64,000 nucleotides of DNA from Methylobacterium organophilum. Lineage in GTDB: Bacteria > Pseudomonadota > Alphaproteobacteria > Rhizobiales > Beijerinckiaceae. Both the position numbers and the translations under genes were made by a program. The notes under the pieces were generated by a model. That model was not told the DNA's origin, ran no database searches, and was given only the letters and a program-made list of their open reading frames with translations. Shown here one piece after another: positions 9,417 through 17,557 of this stretch (positions are counted from its first letter, which is position 1; every line of letters begins with the position of its first letter). The stretch spans positions 248,001-312,000 of the forward strand of contig NZ_BPQV01000004.1 in the NCBI RefSeq assembly GCF_022179465.1, given 5' to 3'.

Positions 9417-9839
9417 ATGGCGACCGAGCGCACCTTCTCCATCCTCAAGCCCGACGCCACCCGGCGGAACCTGACGGGCGCGGTCAACGCGGTCATCGAG
9501 AAGGCGGGCCTGCGCATCGTCGGCCAGCGCCGCATCCGCATGAGCCGCGCGCAGGCGGAGAAGTTCTACGAGGTCCACAAGGAGCGCCCGTTCTTCGGCG
9601 AGCTCGTGGAGTTCATGACCTCCGGCCCGGTCGTGGTGCAGGTGCTCGAGGGCGAGAACGCCGTGGCCAAGTACCGTGAGGTGATGGGCGCGACGAACCC
9701 GGCCCAGGCCGCCGAGGGCACCATCCGCAAGCTCTTCGCGGAATCCGTCGGCGAGAACACCGTGCACGGCTCGGACAGCGCCGAGAACGCGCAGATCGAG
9801 ATCGCCCAGTTCTTCACGGATGCCGACATCGCCGGCTGA
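9417..9839 (+). CDS. ndk: Nucleoside diphosphate kinase
   Basis: A 140-residue cytosolic enzyme that transfers the gamma phosphate between nucleoside tri- and diphosphates through a phosphohistidine. The protein begins [18 protein letters not shown]. It contains the [19 protein letters not shown] segment and the active-site histidine in [13 protein letters not shown] near residue 117. Length is exactly that of bacterial tetrameric or hexameric Ndk. A strong promoter-like TTGAGG/TATAAG pair lies 60-90 nt upstream; the Shine-Dalgarno is weak (CGGGA). It is next to a small lipoprotein gene and purN/purM, consistent with a nucleotide-metabolism neighbourhood. Confidence 0.97.
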   Translation: MATERTFSILKPDATRRNLTGAVNAVIEKAGLRIVGQRRIRMSRAQAEKFYEVHKERPFFGELVEFMTSGPVVVQVLEGENAVAKYREVMGATNPAQAAEGTIRKLFAESVGENTVHGSDSAENAQIEIAQFFTDADIAG

Positions 9840-9975
9840 TCCGGCCCGCGCGGCGGTCCGGCGACGGGCCGCCCGCATTCGCTGAATCGGTGTGTCTCCG
9901 GCGCCATTGCGCCGGACTCACCGCGGCCCGAAGGAAGGTTCGTTTCCGAATCTCCTTTGCGGACAAATCACCCCC

Positions 9976-10359
9976 ATGCGCTCCAGCCTTCCGCGCACAG
10001 CCCGGCTCCTCCTCGGCGCCGGCCTCCTCTCCCTGCTCGCCGCCTGCAATGCCGGCAAGTCGGTCCCGACCGCGAACGCCTCCCTCGAAGGCTACACGCC
10101 GGATCCGGCGCTGAAGACCGCGCCGAAGAGCAACCTGGTCGCCCGCGTGCAGAACGCCTGCACCATCGTCCAGGGCCGCCAGCAGAAGGTCGAGCCGGCC
10201 GCCCTCGCCGCCCCCTGCGGCTGCTACGCCAAGCAGACCGTGCGCGCGATGACCCCGGCGGAGATCGCCGCCTACCGCAGCACCGGCTACTTCAACGACA
10301 CCGCCACCGCGAAGGCCTACGAGGCGCTCGACGCCTGCAAGCTGCCGCGTCCGGTCTGA
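9976..10359 (+). CDS. Small lipoprotein of unknown function
   Basis: A 127-residue protein with a type II signal peptide: MRSSLPRTARLLLGAGLLSL followed by the lipobox LAAC, so Cys 24 would be lipidated. The mature part has three more cysteines in a pattern NACTIVQGR..APCGCYAKQTVRAM, then the motif EIAAYRSTGYFNDTATAKAYEALDACKL. The regular helix-like spacing of cysteines suggests disulphides in the periplasm. ATG 9976 is chosen because it puts the signal peptide at the N-terminus. It sits between ndk and the convergent purN gene and ends at a strong hairpin. I do not recognise a named family. Confidence 0.7.
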   Translation: MRSSLPRTARLLLGAGLLSLLAACNAGKSVPTANASLEGYTPDPALKTAPKSNLVARVQNACTIVQGRQQKVEPAALAAPCGCYAKQTVRAMTPAEIAAYRSTGYFNDTATAKAYEALDACKLPRPV

Positions 10360-10371
10360 TCACGGGAACAG

Positions 10372-10405
10372 GGCCGCGCCGGCGCCCGAGGCGCCCGGCG
10401 CGGCC
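10372..10405. terminator. Bidirectional hairpin between lipoprotein gene and purN
   Basis: A GC-only inverted repeat (GGCCGCGCCGGCGCC paired with GGCGCCCGGCGCGGCC, one-base bulge, 3-nt loop) lies between two convergent genes. No T-run follows on either side, so termination is inferred from position and stem strength. Confidence 0.5.
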
Positions 10406-10408
10406 GGA

Positions 10409-11071
10409 TCAGAGCGAGAGGAGGGCGCCCTCGGCGCCCTTCGTGCCGTCCGAGAACACCACACGCCCCCCGTCGAGGCGCACCTTGCCCTCGGCGATGA
10501 GACGCAGGGCGGCGGGATAGAGCCGGTGCTCCTGCACCAGGATCCGGCCGGCCAGGGCGTCGGCATCGTCCCCCGGCAGCACCGGCACCGCGGCCTGCGC
10601 GATGATCGGCCCCGCATCGAGCTCCGGCACCACGTAATGCACCGTGCAGCCATGCAGCCGCACCCCGGCGGCGAGCGCCTGCTCGTGGGTGTGGGTGCCG
10701 CGGAACAGCGGCAGCAGGGAGGGGTGGATGTTGATCATCCGGCCCGCCCAGGCCTCGACGAAGCCGTCGGTCAGGATGCGCATGAAGCCGGCGAGGCAGA
10801 CCAGATCGACCTGCGCCGCCCGCAATGCCGCATCCAGCGCCGCGTCGAAGGCGGCGCGGCTGCCATAGGCCCGGTGGTCGAGGGCGCGGGCCGGCAGGCC
10901 GGCCTGCCGCGCCCGGTCGAGCCCCCCGGCCTCGGGCCGGTTCGACAGCACCAGCACGATCTCGACGGGAAAATCCGGCGCCGCCGCGGCCTCGATCAGC
11001 GAGACCATGTTGGAGCCGCGCCCCGAGATCAGGATCGCGACGCGCAGGGGCCGGCCCGGGGCGGCGCTCAC
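10409..11071 (-). CDS. purN: Phosphoribosylglycinamide formyltransferase
   Basis: This enzyme catalyses the third step of de novo purine synthesis, moving a formyl group from 10-formyl-THF to GAR. The 220-residue product starts with GTG and has the Rossmann-like [14 protein letters not shown] near residue 10, [24 protein letters not shown], the catalytic [20 protein letters not shown] segment (Asn and His) and [13 protein letters not shown] (Asp). Its GTG start overlaps the purM stop in GTGA, so the two are translationally coupled as in most proteobacteria. It ends facing the lipoprotein gene. Confidence 0.96.
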   Translation of the reverse strand: MSAAPGRPLRVAILISGRGSNMVSLIEAAAAPDFPVEIVLVLSNRPEAGGLDRARQAGLPARALDHRAYGSRAAFDAALDAALRAAQVDLVCLAGFMRILTDGFVEAWAGRMINIHPSLLPLFRGTHTHEQALAAGVRLHGCTVHYVVPELDAGPIIAQAAVPVLPGDDADALAGRILVQEHRLYPAALRLIAEGKVRLDGGRVVFSDGTKGAEGALLSL

Positions 11072-12135
11072 AGGGCGAGGGACCCGGTGAAGGTGACGGG
11101 CTGGGCCCCGCGGGGGGTGATCCGGCCGAGCCGCACCGGCGCCTCGCCGGCGGCGGCGAGGGCGTCGCAGACCGCCTCCGCCGCGTCGGCATCGGCCACC
11201 ACGACCATGCCGATGCCGCAGTTGAAGGTGCGCAGCATCTCCGCCTCCGCCACGCCGCCCTCGCGGGCGAGCCAGCCGAAGACCGGCGGCACGGCGACCG
11301 CGTCGAGATCGACCTCGATGCCGACGCCCTCGGGCAGGACCCGGGGCAGGTTGTCGGGGAAGCCGCCGCCGGTGATGTGGGCCAGCGCCTTGATGCCGCC
11401 CGCCTGCTTCAGGGCGGCGAGCAGCGGTTTCACGTAGATCCGGGTCGGGGCGAGCAGGGCCTCGCCGAGGCTCTTGCCCGGGGCAAAGGGGGCGGGGGCG
11501 TCGTAGCCGAGCCCGGCGCGCTCGACGATGCGGCGCACCAGCGAGAAGCCGTTCGAATGCACGCCGGAGGAGGGCAGGCCGATCGCCACGTCGCCCGGGG
11601 CGATGCCCGGCCGCGGCAGCAGCGTGCCGCGCTCGGCCGCGCCGACGGCGAAGCCGGCGAGGTCGTAATCGGCGCCGTCGTAGAGGCCGGGCATCTCCGC
11701 GGTCTCGCCGCCGATCAGGGCGCAGCCCGCCTGCCGGCAGCCCTCGGCGATGCCGCGCACGATGTCGGCGCCGACGCCCGGCACCAGCTTGGCCGTCGCG
11801 TAATAGTCGAGGAAGAACAGGGGCTCGGCGCCCTGGACGATGATGTCGTTCACGCACATCGCCACGAGGTCGATGCCGATCGTGTCGTGGCGCCCGGTCA
11901 GGATGGCGATCTTCACCTTGGTGCCGACGCCGTCATTGGCGGCGACCAGGATCGGGTCCTTGAAGCCCGCCGCCTTGAGGTCGAACAGGCCGCCGAAGCC
12001 GCCGATCTCCGCATCCGCGCCCGGCCGGCGCGTGGACCGCACCAGCGGCTTGATCGTCTCGACCATCGCGTTGCCGGCATCGATGTCGACGCCCGCCTGC
12101 GCGTAGGTCAGCCCCGTCCCGTCCTGCGCCGTCAT
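11068..12135 (-). CDS. purM: Phosphoribosylformylglycinamidine cyclo-ligase (AIR synthetase)
   Basis: The 355-residue enzyme uses ATP to close the imidazole ring of AIR, step five of purine synthesis. Visible features are [18 protein letters not shown] near the N-terminus, [36 protein letters not shown] (metal/ATP binding), [52 protein letters not shown] and [13 protein letters not shown] 12135 begins [13 protein letters not shown]; an earlier in-frame ATG at 12207 adds unconserved residues. It overlaps purN by 4 nt and diverges from the AI-2E permease gene across about 250 bp. Confidence 0.97.
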   Translation of the reverse strand: MTAQDGTGLTYAQAGVDIDAGNAMVETIKPLVRSTRRPGADAEIGGFGGLFDLKAAGFKDPILVAANDGVGTKVKIAILTGRHDTIGIDLVAMCVNDIIVQGAEPLFFLDYYATAKLVPGVGADIVRGIAEGCRQAGCALIGGETAEMPGLYDGADYDLAGFAVGAAERGTLLPRPGIAPGDVAIGLPSSGVHSNGFSLVRRIVERAGLGYDAPAPFAPGKSLGEALLAPTRIYVKPLLAALKQAGGIKALAHITGGGFPDNLPRVLPEGVGIEVDLDAVAVPPVFGWLAREGGVAEAEMLRTFNCGIGMVVVADADAAEAVCDALAAAGEAPVRLGRITPRGAQPVTFTGSLAL

Positions 12136-12386
12136 CACTGTCCCATTGTCCGGCTGTCGTCGATCCTGCGCCTTCCGCTGCCACATCGCGGCCGGAATGA
12201 CCACCACCTCCCGCGCCGGGCCACGGCCTCATCCGCCGCGCGCGACGAAGATTCCCGCGGAAAGCGCCACCGTCGGGCCGGCCCCACCTCCAGAGCTGCC
12301 TCCCTGCGAAGCGCGGCCGGTGCCTTGACCGGCGCCCCCGCGCTTCCCACTCTCCCCCGCGACGGACGGCGGCAGAAGGGGACTCG

Positions 12387-13481
12387 ATGCGCGGGCGGGC
12401 AATCATCGGGCTCTCGGTCCTCGCGGTCCTCGTCTTCCTGCTCTATGCCCTGCGCGAGGTCATCCTGCCCTTCGCGGCGGGGCTCGCCCTGGCCTATCTG
12501 CTCGATCCCCTGGCCGACCGGCTGGAGCGCCTCGGCCTCGGGCGGCTCGCCGCCACGCTGCTGATCCTGGCCGCCTTCGTCGTCGGCTTCGTGGTGCTCC
12601 TCATCATCGTGGTGCCCCTTGTCGCGGGCCAGATCGCCGGGCTGGTCAACGCCCTGCCGGGGATGGTGTCGAAGCTCCAGGGCATCCTGGTCGAGCGGGC
12701 CGGGCCGCTCCTCCAGAGGATCGGCGGCAGCGACGTGGTCAGCGAGCTGCAATCCTCGGTGGGCACCCTGGTGGGGCAGGGGGGCACTTGGTTCCTGGCC
12801 TTCCTGAAATCGGTCTGGTCGGGCAGCCAGACCCTGATCTCGATCGCCTCGCTGCTGGTGGTGACGCCGGTCGTCGCCTTCTACCTGCTGCACGACTGGG
12901 ACCGGATGATCGCGGCCCTCGACCGCTGGGTGCCGCCGCGCCACCGCCCGACCGTGCGCCGGCTCGCGGGCGAGATCGACGGGGCGGTGACGGGCTTCGT
13001 GCGCGGGCAGACCCTGGTCTGCCTCATCCTCGGCAGCTTCTACGCGGTGGGCCTGTTCTTCGTCGGGCTGAATTTCGGCGTGCTGATCGGGATGATCGCG
13101 GGCTTCCTCACCTTCATCCCCTATGTCGGCACCCTGACCGGCTTCCTGCTCTCCATCGGCGTCGCCCTGGTGCAATGGTGGCCCAGCGGCGACTGGCTGC
13201 AGATCGGGCTCACCTTCGGCGTCTTCGTGGTCGGCCAGTTCCTCGAGGGCAACATCATCTCGCCCAAGCTGGTGGGCGATTCGGTCGGCCTGCACCCGGT
13301 CTGGCTGATGTTCGCCCTGCTCGCCTTCGGCTCCCTGTTCGGCTTCCTCGGCCTGCTGATCGCCGTGCCCATCGCCGCCTCGATCGGCGTGATCGTGCGC
13401 TTCGGCGTGGAGCGCTACCTGCAGAGCCGGCTCTATCTCGAGGGGGACTCGCCGGTGCTGCTGCCGGAGCGCGAGGTGTGA
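12387..13481 (+). CDS. AI-2E / PerM family transporter
   Basis: A 364-residue inner-membrane protein with about eight membrane helices. An N-terminal pair lies near residues 5-45, strongly hydrophobic ATLLILAAFVVGFVVLLII follows, then a central soluble stretch with GLVNALPGMVSKLQGIL, and a C-terminal bundle with GMIAGFLTFIPYVGTLTG and the conserved PKLVGDSVGLHPVWLMFALLAFG. Members export AI-2 or act as Na+/H+ antiporters; substrate here is unknown. ATG 12387 has AAGGGGA upstream. It shares a GTGA overlap with the next gene, so the two form an operon. An AI-2E permease between purMN and hdaA is a common alphaproteobacterial arrangement. Confidence 0.9.
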   Translation: MRGRAIIGLSVLAVLVFLLYALREVILPFAAGLALAYLLDPLADRLERLGLGRLAATLLILAAFVVGFVVLLIIVVPLVAGQIAGLVNALPGMVSKLQGILVERAGPLLQRIGGSDVVSELQSSVGTLVGQGGTWFLAFLKSVWSGSQTLISIASLLVVTPVVAFYLLHDWDRMIAALDRWVPPRHRPTVRRLAGEIDGAVTGFVRGQTLVCLILGSFYAVGLFFVGLNFGVLIGMIAGFLTFIPYVGTLTGFLLSIGVALVQWWPSGDWLQIGLTFGVFVVGQFLEGNIISPKLVGDSVGLHPVWLMFALLAFGSLFGFLGLLIAVPIAASIGVIVRFGVERYLQSRLYLEGDSPVLLPEREV

Positions 13482-14296
13482 CGGGGCCGGGGACGACCGG
13501 CCTGCGGCTCCTCACCTACAACATCCGCCATTGCCGGGGCACGGATGGCCGGGTCGATCCCGACCGGGTCGCGGCGGTGATCGCCGACGCGAGACCCGAC
13601 GTGGTGGCCCTGCAGGAGGTCGATGTCGGCCGGGCCCGCACCGGCGGGCACGACCAGGCCGAGACCCTCGCCCGCATCCTGCGGATGACGCACCATTTCC
13701 ACCCGGCCCTGCATGTGGAGGAGGAGCGCTACGGCGACGCGATCCTGACCGCCTTGCCCTCGCGCCTCGTGCGGGCGGGGGCGCTGCCGGGGCTGCACCG
13801 GCGGCCCGGCCTGGAGCCGCGGGGGGCGCTCTGGATCGAGATCGCCACCGCGGCCGGCCCGGTGCAGGTGCTCACCACCCATCTCGGCCTGCTCGGCGGC
13901 GAGCGGATCGCCCAGGCCGAGGAACTCCTCGGGCCGGACTGGCTCGGCGCGCCCGCCTGCCGGGGGCCGACCGTGCTGCTCGGCGACTTCAACGCGACGC
14001 GCTGGTCGCGGGCCTATCGCCGCCTGACCGGCCGGCTCGACGATGCCGGGCGCCTTGCCGGCAACCGCGGGGAGGCGACCTTCCCGAGCCGCTGCCCGAT
14101 CCTGCGGATCGACCACGTCTTCGTGGGCGGCGGCCTCGGCGTGGGACGGGTGCGGGTGCTGCGGGGGCGGGGGCCGCGCCGGGCCTCCGACCACCTGCCG
14201 CTCCTGGCGGAGATCCGCGTCCCCGCCTCGGCGCGCCCCGCCGCCGCGGCGGCGGCGGGCGGGACGGTGACGGCCTCCGGCGGTCAGGCCGCCTGA
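13478..14296 (+). CDS. Endonuclease/exonuclease/phosphatase family protein
   Basis: A 272-residue DNase I-fold metal-dependent phosphodiesterase. Signature residues occur in order: LLTYNIRHCRGTDG near residue 8 (Asn), VVALQEVDVGRART near 38 (Glu), YGDAILTALP, LTTHLGLLGGERIAQAEEL, LLGDFNATRW near 170 (Asp and Asn), LRIDHVFV near 208 (Asp-His) and ASDHLPLLAEI near 236 (catalytic His). No signal peptide is seen. It begins with GTG inside the stop of the AI-2E permease gene (GTGA), implying coupling. Family members cleave DNA, sphingomyelin or phosphoinositides. The neighbouring PLD and VTT genes suggest a phospholipid-related role, which is inference. Confidence 0.88.
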   Translation: MTGPGTTGLRLLTYNIRHCRGTDGRVDPDRVAAVIADARPDVVALQEVDVGRARTGGHDQAETLARILRMTHHFHPALHVEEERYGDAILTALPSRLVRAGALPGLHRRPGLEPRGALWIEIATAAGPVQVLTTHLGLLGGERIAQAEELLGPDWLGAPACRGPTVLLGDFNATRWSRAYRRLTGRLDDAGRLAGNRGEATFPSRCPILRIDHVFVGGGLGVGRVRVLRGRGPRRASDHLPLLAEIRVPASARPAAAAAAGGTVTASGGQAA

Positions 14297-14387
14297 CGGG
14301 CCGGAGACGAGCGCGGCCAGGTCGGGCTTGGGCCCGCTCGGGTGCGCGGGGAGGCGGGCCCGGTGGCCCCCGTCTGACGGGGAGAGC

Positions 14388-15869
14388 CTAATCCGGCGCC
14401 CGGCGCAGGGCCTGCGGGCGGCGCCAGGGCCGCCAGGCATCGGCGGCCCCGACGGGATCGCCGAGATGCCAGCCCTCGACGAAGCGCGCCAGCGGCCCGC
14501 GCCGGGAGGGGACCACCCGGCAGAGCCGCCCGGGCGCGGCCGCGAGGCGGTCGTCGAGCACCTGCCTCAGGCTGCCCCGCGCGGCGACGGCGGCGGAGAA
14601 GACCTCGCGCTCCAGGCCCGCATGATGGGCGAGCAGGCCGTGCAGCACCTGCGTGATCCGCGCCGCGCCCTCCGGGATCTCGAGGGCGAGGTCGCATTCG
14701 GTGTCGTAGCCCAGGGAGCGGTTGTTCAGGTTGGTCGAGCCGACGCGCAGGATCCGGTCGTCGAAGATCGCGACCTTGGAATGCATCAGGATCGGCCGGG
14801 ACCGGGCGGTGTGCGGCGAGACGATGCGCAGGCGGTCGAAGCGGTCGGCCCGGCGCAGGCGCAGGATCAGGCCGCGGCGGGCGCTGTCCATGGTGAGCCG
14901 GTCGAAGGCGTTGGGGCTGTGCTCGGAGACGACGACGACCACCTCCGGCCCGTCCGGCTCGGCGAGCCGCGCGGCCAGCGCCGCGCCGATGGCCGGCGCC
15001 GTGAAGTACTGGTTCTCGAGATAGATCACCCGCCGGGCGGCGGCGATCGCCGCCTGGTAGAGCGCCGCGCTCTCGAGGAGGGCCGGGCCCCCGCCGCGCG
15101 CCGGCACGGTGCGCGCCACGGCGACCGCGACATCCTCCAGGGCCGGGGCGAGCCCCTCCGGCCAGGGATCGTCCTCCGGGCCGGGCGGCGGCGCGGCCGG
15201 GGCCAGGACCTCGCCGGTGCCCTCCTGCCAGCGCTGCCGGGCGAGGGCGGCGAGCAGCCGGGCGGCCGGCCCGTCCACCGCCATCATCACGTCGTGCCGG
15301 GGCGGATAGCCCTCGCCGCTGGGCAGGCGCCGGCGGGCGTCGCGGTCGCGATGGGCCGGCGTGTCCCAGCGGTTGGCCTCGAAGTCGCTGCCGCCGCAGA
15401 AGGCGAGCCGGTCGTCGATCAGCAGGATCTTCTGGTGCTGGCAGGCGCCGAAGGGCAGGCTCGCATCGGGCCGGTAGTCGATGCCGGGGCCGAGCAGGGC
15501 GCGGATCCGGTCCGGCTTCATCTCGTTGCCGAGGGAGAAGGCCCAGGGCATCCGCCAGATCAGCAGGCGGATCGCCAGCTCCGGCCGCGCGGCCTTCAGG
15601 CCCTGCAGGAAGGCCGCCAGGGTCTCCTGCCCGGCCGCGCCCGCCGCGTCGGGCGTCAGGCGCACCCGCGGATCGAGGCTCCAGCCGATCAGGGTGATGG
15701 AGGCGCGCGCCCGCAGCATCGCCGCGCGGGCGGCCCGGAAATAGGCCGCCCCGTCATGGAGCAGGGCGACCCGCCCGGCCCGCGCCATGCGCCAGCAGGT
15801 CTCGCCGGGCCGCAGGATCCCGCTCGGCCCGGCCGGCCCTTCGGCGAAGAGGTCGCGCTCCATCCTCAT
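14388..15869 (-). CDS. Phospholipase D-like protein (two HKD motifs)
   Basis: A 493-residue phospholipase D superfamily enzyme. Two HxKxxxxD motifs are complete: HQKILLIDDRLAFCGGSDFE near residue 150 and MHSKVAIFDDRILRVGSTNL near 372, each followed by the conserved G-G/S and N/D-E residues. The start ITLIGWSLDPRVRL near 55 is also typical. Such enzymes are transphosphatidylases or cardiolipin synthase-like. No leading membrane helices are visible, so this is the eukaryote-like PLD type rather than ClsA. Its ATG overlaps the stop of the VTT-domain gene in ATGA, so both are co-translated. It converges on the endonuclease/phosphatase gene. Confidence 0.9.
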   Translation of the reverse strand: MRMERDLFAEGPAGPSGILRPGETCWRMARAGRVALLHDGAAYFRAARAAMLRARASITLIGWSLDPRVRLTPDAAGAAGQETLAAFLQGLKAARPELAIRLLIWRMPWAFSLGNEMKPDRIRALLGPGIDYRPDASLPFGACQHQKILLIDDRLAFCGGSDFEANRWDTPAHRDRDARRRLPSGEGYPPRHDVMMAVDGPAARLLAALARQRWQEGTGEVLAPAAPPPGPEDDPWPEGLAPALEDVAVAVARTVPARGGGPALLESAALYQAAIAAARRVIYLENQYFTAPAIGAALAARLAEPDGPEVVVVVSEHSPNAFDRLTMDSARRGLILRLRRADRFDRLRIVSPHTARSRPILMHSKVAIFDDRILRVGSTNLNNRSLGYDTECDLALEIPEGAARITQVLHGLLAHHAGLEREVFSAAVAARGSLRQVLDDRLAAAPGRLCRVVPSRRGPLARFVEGWHLGDPVGAADAWRPWRRPQALRRAPD

Positions 15870-16552
15870 GCCCGCGCCCCGATCGCCCGGGCCCGCAGCT
15901 TGGCCTGGACCCGCCGCCGGGTCAGCACCACCGCCGCGACCGTGGCCGCGAGCCCGAGGCCGAGCATCAGCCAGTGGGTCGGCTCGTCGCTGCCGGCGGC
16001 GCGGCCGATCACGCCGAGATAGACGCAGACCACGGTGCCCGGCAGCATCCCCACCATGGTGGAGACGAGATAGGCCCCCGTCGTGATCCCGGTCGCACCG
16101 AGCGCGTAGTTCTGCGCGTTGAAGGGCACGAAGGGGCTGAGCCGCATCAGGGTGAGGAGCCGCCAGTCGCCGTCCCCCACCGCCTCGAGGGTGGCGCGCA
16201 GCGCCGGCTTGCGCGCCACCAGGCGGCGCACCCGCTCGCGGAAGAGGTGGCGCCCCGCCACGAAGGCGAGCCAGGAGGCGAGGGTGGCCGAAGCGAGCGT
16301 GATCGGCAGCGCCCACCAGCCGAAGGCCAGGGCCCCGGCGATGGTCAGCGGCGTGCAGGGGATCACGAGCAGGGTCGCGGCCACGAAGAGGCCGGCATAG
16401 ACCGCCGGCCCGAGGGGCCCGAGCCCCCGGGCCCAGTGGCCGAAGGCCCGGAACCACTCCTCGACCGGGAGCAGGAACCAGGCGGCGAGCGTTGCGGCGA
16501 CGGCGGCCCCCACGAGCAGCCCGTATCGAAGGTCGTCGCCGGCCAATCGCAC
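15866..16552 (-). CDS. TVP38/TMEM64 (VTT/DedA-like) membrane protein
   Basis: An integral membrane protein of about 228 residues with five to six helices: YGLLVGAAVAATLAAWFLL, AVYAGLFVAATLLVIPCTPL, ALAFGWWALPITLASATLAS and a C-terminal helix. The VTT hallmarks TPLTIAGALAFGWW, FVAGRHLFRERVRR and MRLSPFVPFNAQNYALGATGI are all present. VTT/DedA proteins have been linked to lipid translocation. GTG 16552 is used; TTG 16546, seven bases after GGAG, is equally possible. Longer starts are unlikely because a TTGACA promoter element lies inside them. It overlaps the PLD gene by four bases, a pairing that supports a phospholipid role. Confidence 0.85.
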   Translation of the reverse strand: MRLAGDDLRYGLLVGAAVAATLAAWFLLPVEEWFRAFGHWARGLGPLGPAVYAGLFVAATLLVIPCTPLTIAGALAFGWWALPITLASATLASWLAFVAGRHLFRERVRRLVARKPALRATLEAVGDGDWRLLTLMRLSPFVPFNAQNYALGATGITTGAYLVSTMVGMLPGTVVCVYLGVIGRAAGSDEPTHWLMLGLGLAATVAAVVLTRRRVQAKLRARAIGARA

Positions 16553-16573
16553 ACTCCAGACGGGAAGATTTCT

Positions 16574-16602
16574 GAATCTTTCGCTCTCCCGGCGTCTGTC
16601 AA
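16574..16602 (-). promoter_or_regulatory. Possible promoter of the VTT-PLD operon
   Basis: A perfect -35 hexamer TTGACA lies at 16602-16597 on the minus strand, followed after 16-17 nt by a weak -10 (AAGATT/AGATTC). It is about 45 nt upstream of the chosen GTG. The other strand of this spacer must hold the hdaA promoter. Confidence 0.4.
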
Positions 16603-16710
16603 CGCATCGGACCGCAAGCTTGGCACCGATCAGGGGGTACGGGTGAATTGCGCGGAACGCGCGGCTCGGCGGGCTCGAAATCTTCACCGCCCGGGATGTA
16701 TGATTCGCCC

Positions 16711-17433
16711 ATGCGCGAAATCGCCCTCCCGAAGCAGCTCGCCTTCGAGCTGCCCCTCGATCCCCGCTACGGCCGGGAGGATTTCCTGGTCAGCCCCTCG
16801 AACGAGGTCGCCTATGGCCTGATCGAGGCCTGGCCCGACTGGCCCGACACCGTGTTCCTGCTCTCCGGCCCGCCCGGCAGCGGCAAGAGCCATCTCGCCT
16901 CGATCTGGGCGAGCCGCGCCCGGGCCTGGACGGTCACCGCCGCGGAGGTGAGCGCGGGCCGGGTCACGCATCTGATCTCCAACGGCGCCCTGGTGATCGA
17001 GGATGTGGACCGGCCGGAGGGCCGCGACGAGGCCGCCCTGTTCCATCTGCTCAACCTCGCCCGGGAGCGGCGCTGCCCGGTGCTGCTCACCGCGGGCGGC
17101 CCCGTGGACGGCTTCGGCCTGCAGGTGCCGGATCTGCGCTCGCGACTGCGGCTCGCCCCCGGCGCCAGCATCCTGCCCCCCGACGACGCGCTGCTGCGGG
17201 CGGTGATCGTGAAGCTCTTCGTCGACCGCCAGCTCGTGGTCGACCTGCGCGTGATCGATGCCCTCGCCCTGCGGATCGACCGTTCCCTCGCCCGCGCCCG
17301 GGAGGTGGTGGCCGAGCTCGACCGGGACGCCCTGCAGCGCCGCCGCCGCATCACCCGGCCCCTGGCCCTCGACGTGCTCGCCCGGCTCCCCGGCGCGGTC
17401 GCCGCCGACGAGGATCCCGATGACGGAGAGTAA
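16711..17433 (+). CDS. hdaA: HdaA, DnaA-related replication regulator
   Basis: A 240-residue DnaA-paralogue that promotes hydrolysis of DnaA-bound ATP together with the beta clamp, limiting re-initiation. The N-terminal [10 protein letters not shown] is a clamp-binding-type QL-F motif. The AAA+ core has [18 protein letters not shown] (Walker A) near residue 48, [11 protein letters not shown] near 92 (Walker B) and [19 protein letters not shown] (sensor/arginine finger region). An all-alpha lid follows, ending at [11 protein letters not shown] 16711 follows a second in-frame ATG at 16696; either could be used. It precedes ppk and ppx as in many alphaproteobacteria. Confidence 0.9.
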   Translation: MREIALPKQLAFELPLDPRYGREDFLVSPSNEVAYGLIEAWPDWPDTVFLLSGPPGSGKSHLASIWASRARAWTVTAAEVSAGRVTHLISNGALVIEDVDRPEGRDEAALFHLLNLARERRCPVLLTAGGPVDGFGLQVPDLRSRLRLAPGASILPPDDALLRAVIVKLFVDRQLVVDLRVIDALALRIDRSLARAREVVAELDRDALQRRRRITRPLALDVLARLPGAVAADEDPDDGE

Positions 17434-17477
17434 GCCCCGACCCGCCGCGCCGGGCGGAGGTTTACGAACAGGGAACA

Positions 17478-17495
17478 CCGTCACGAAAACGTCAA
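17478..17495 (+). promoter_or_regulatory. Candidate PhoB (Pho) box upstream of ppk
   Basis: CCGTCAC and ACGTCAA are imperfect 7-bp direct repeats separated by 4 nt (GAAA), giving the 11-bp period of a PhoB box (consensus CTGTCAT-N4-CTGTCAT). It lies about 60 nt before the TTG start chosen for ppk. Phosphate control of ppk is known in other bacteria; here it is inferred from a moderate match. Confidence 0.35.
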
Positions 17496-17557
17496 ACGGC
17501 ACGGCGGCGCCTGTGCTAGGGAGCCGCCCCCGCAGGCGGAAGACTGGAGGATCGGCG

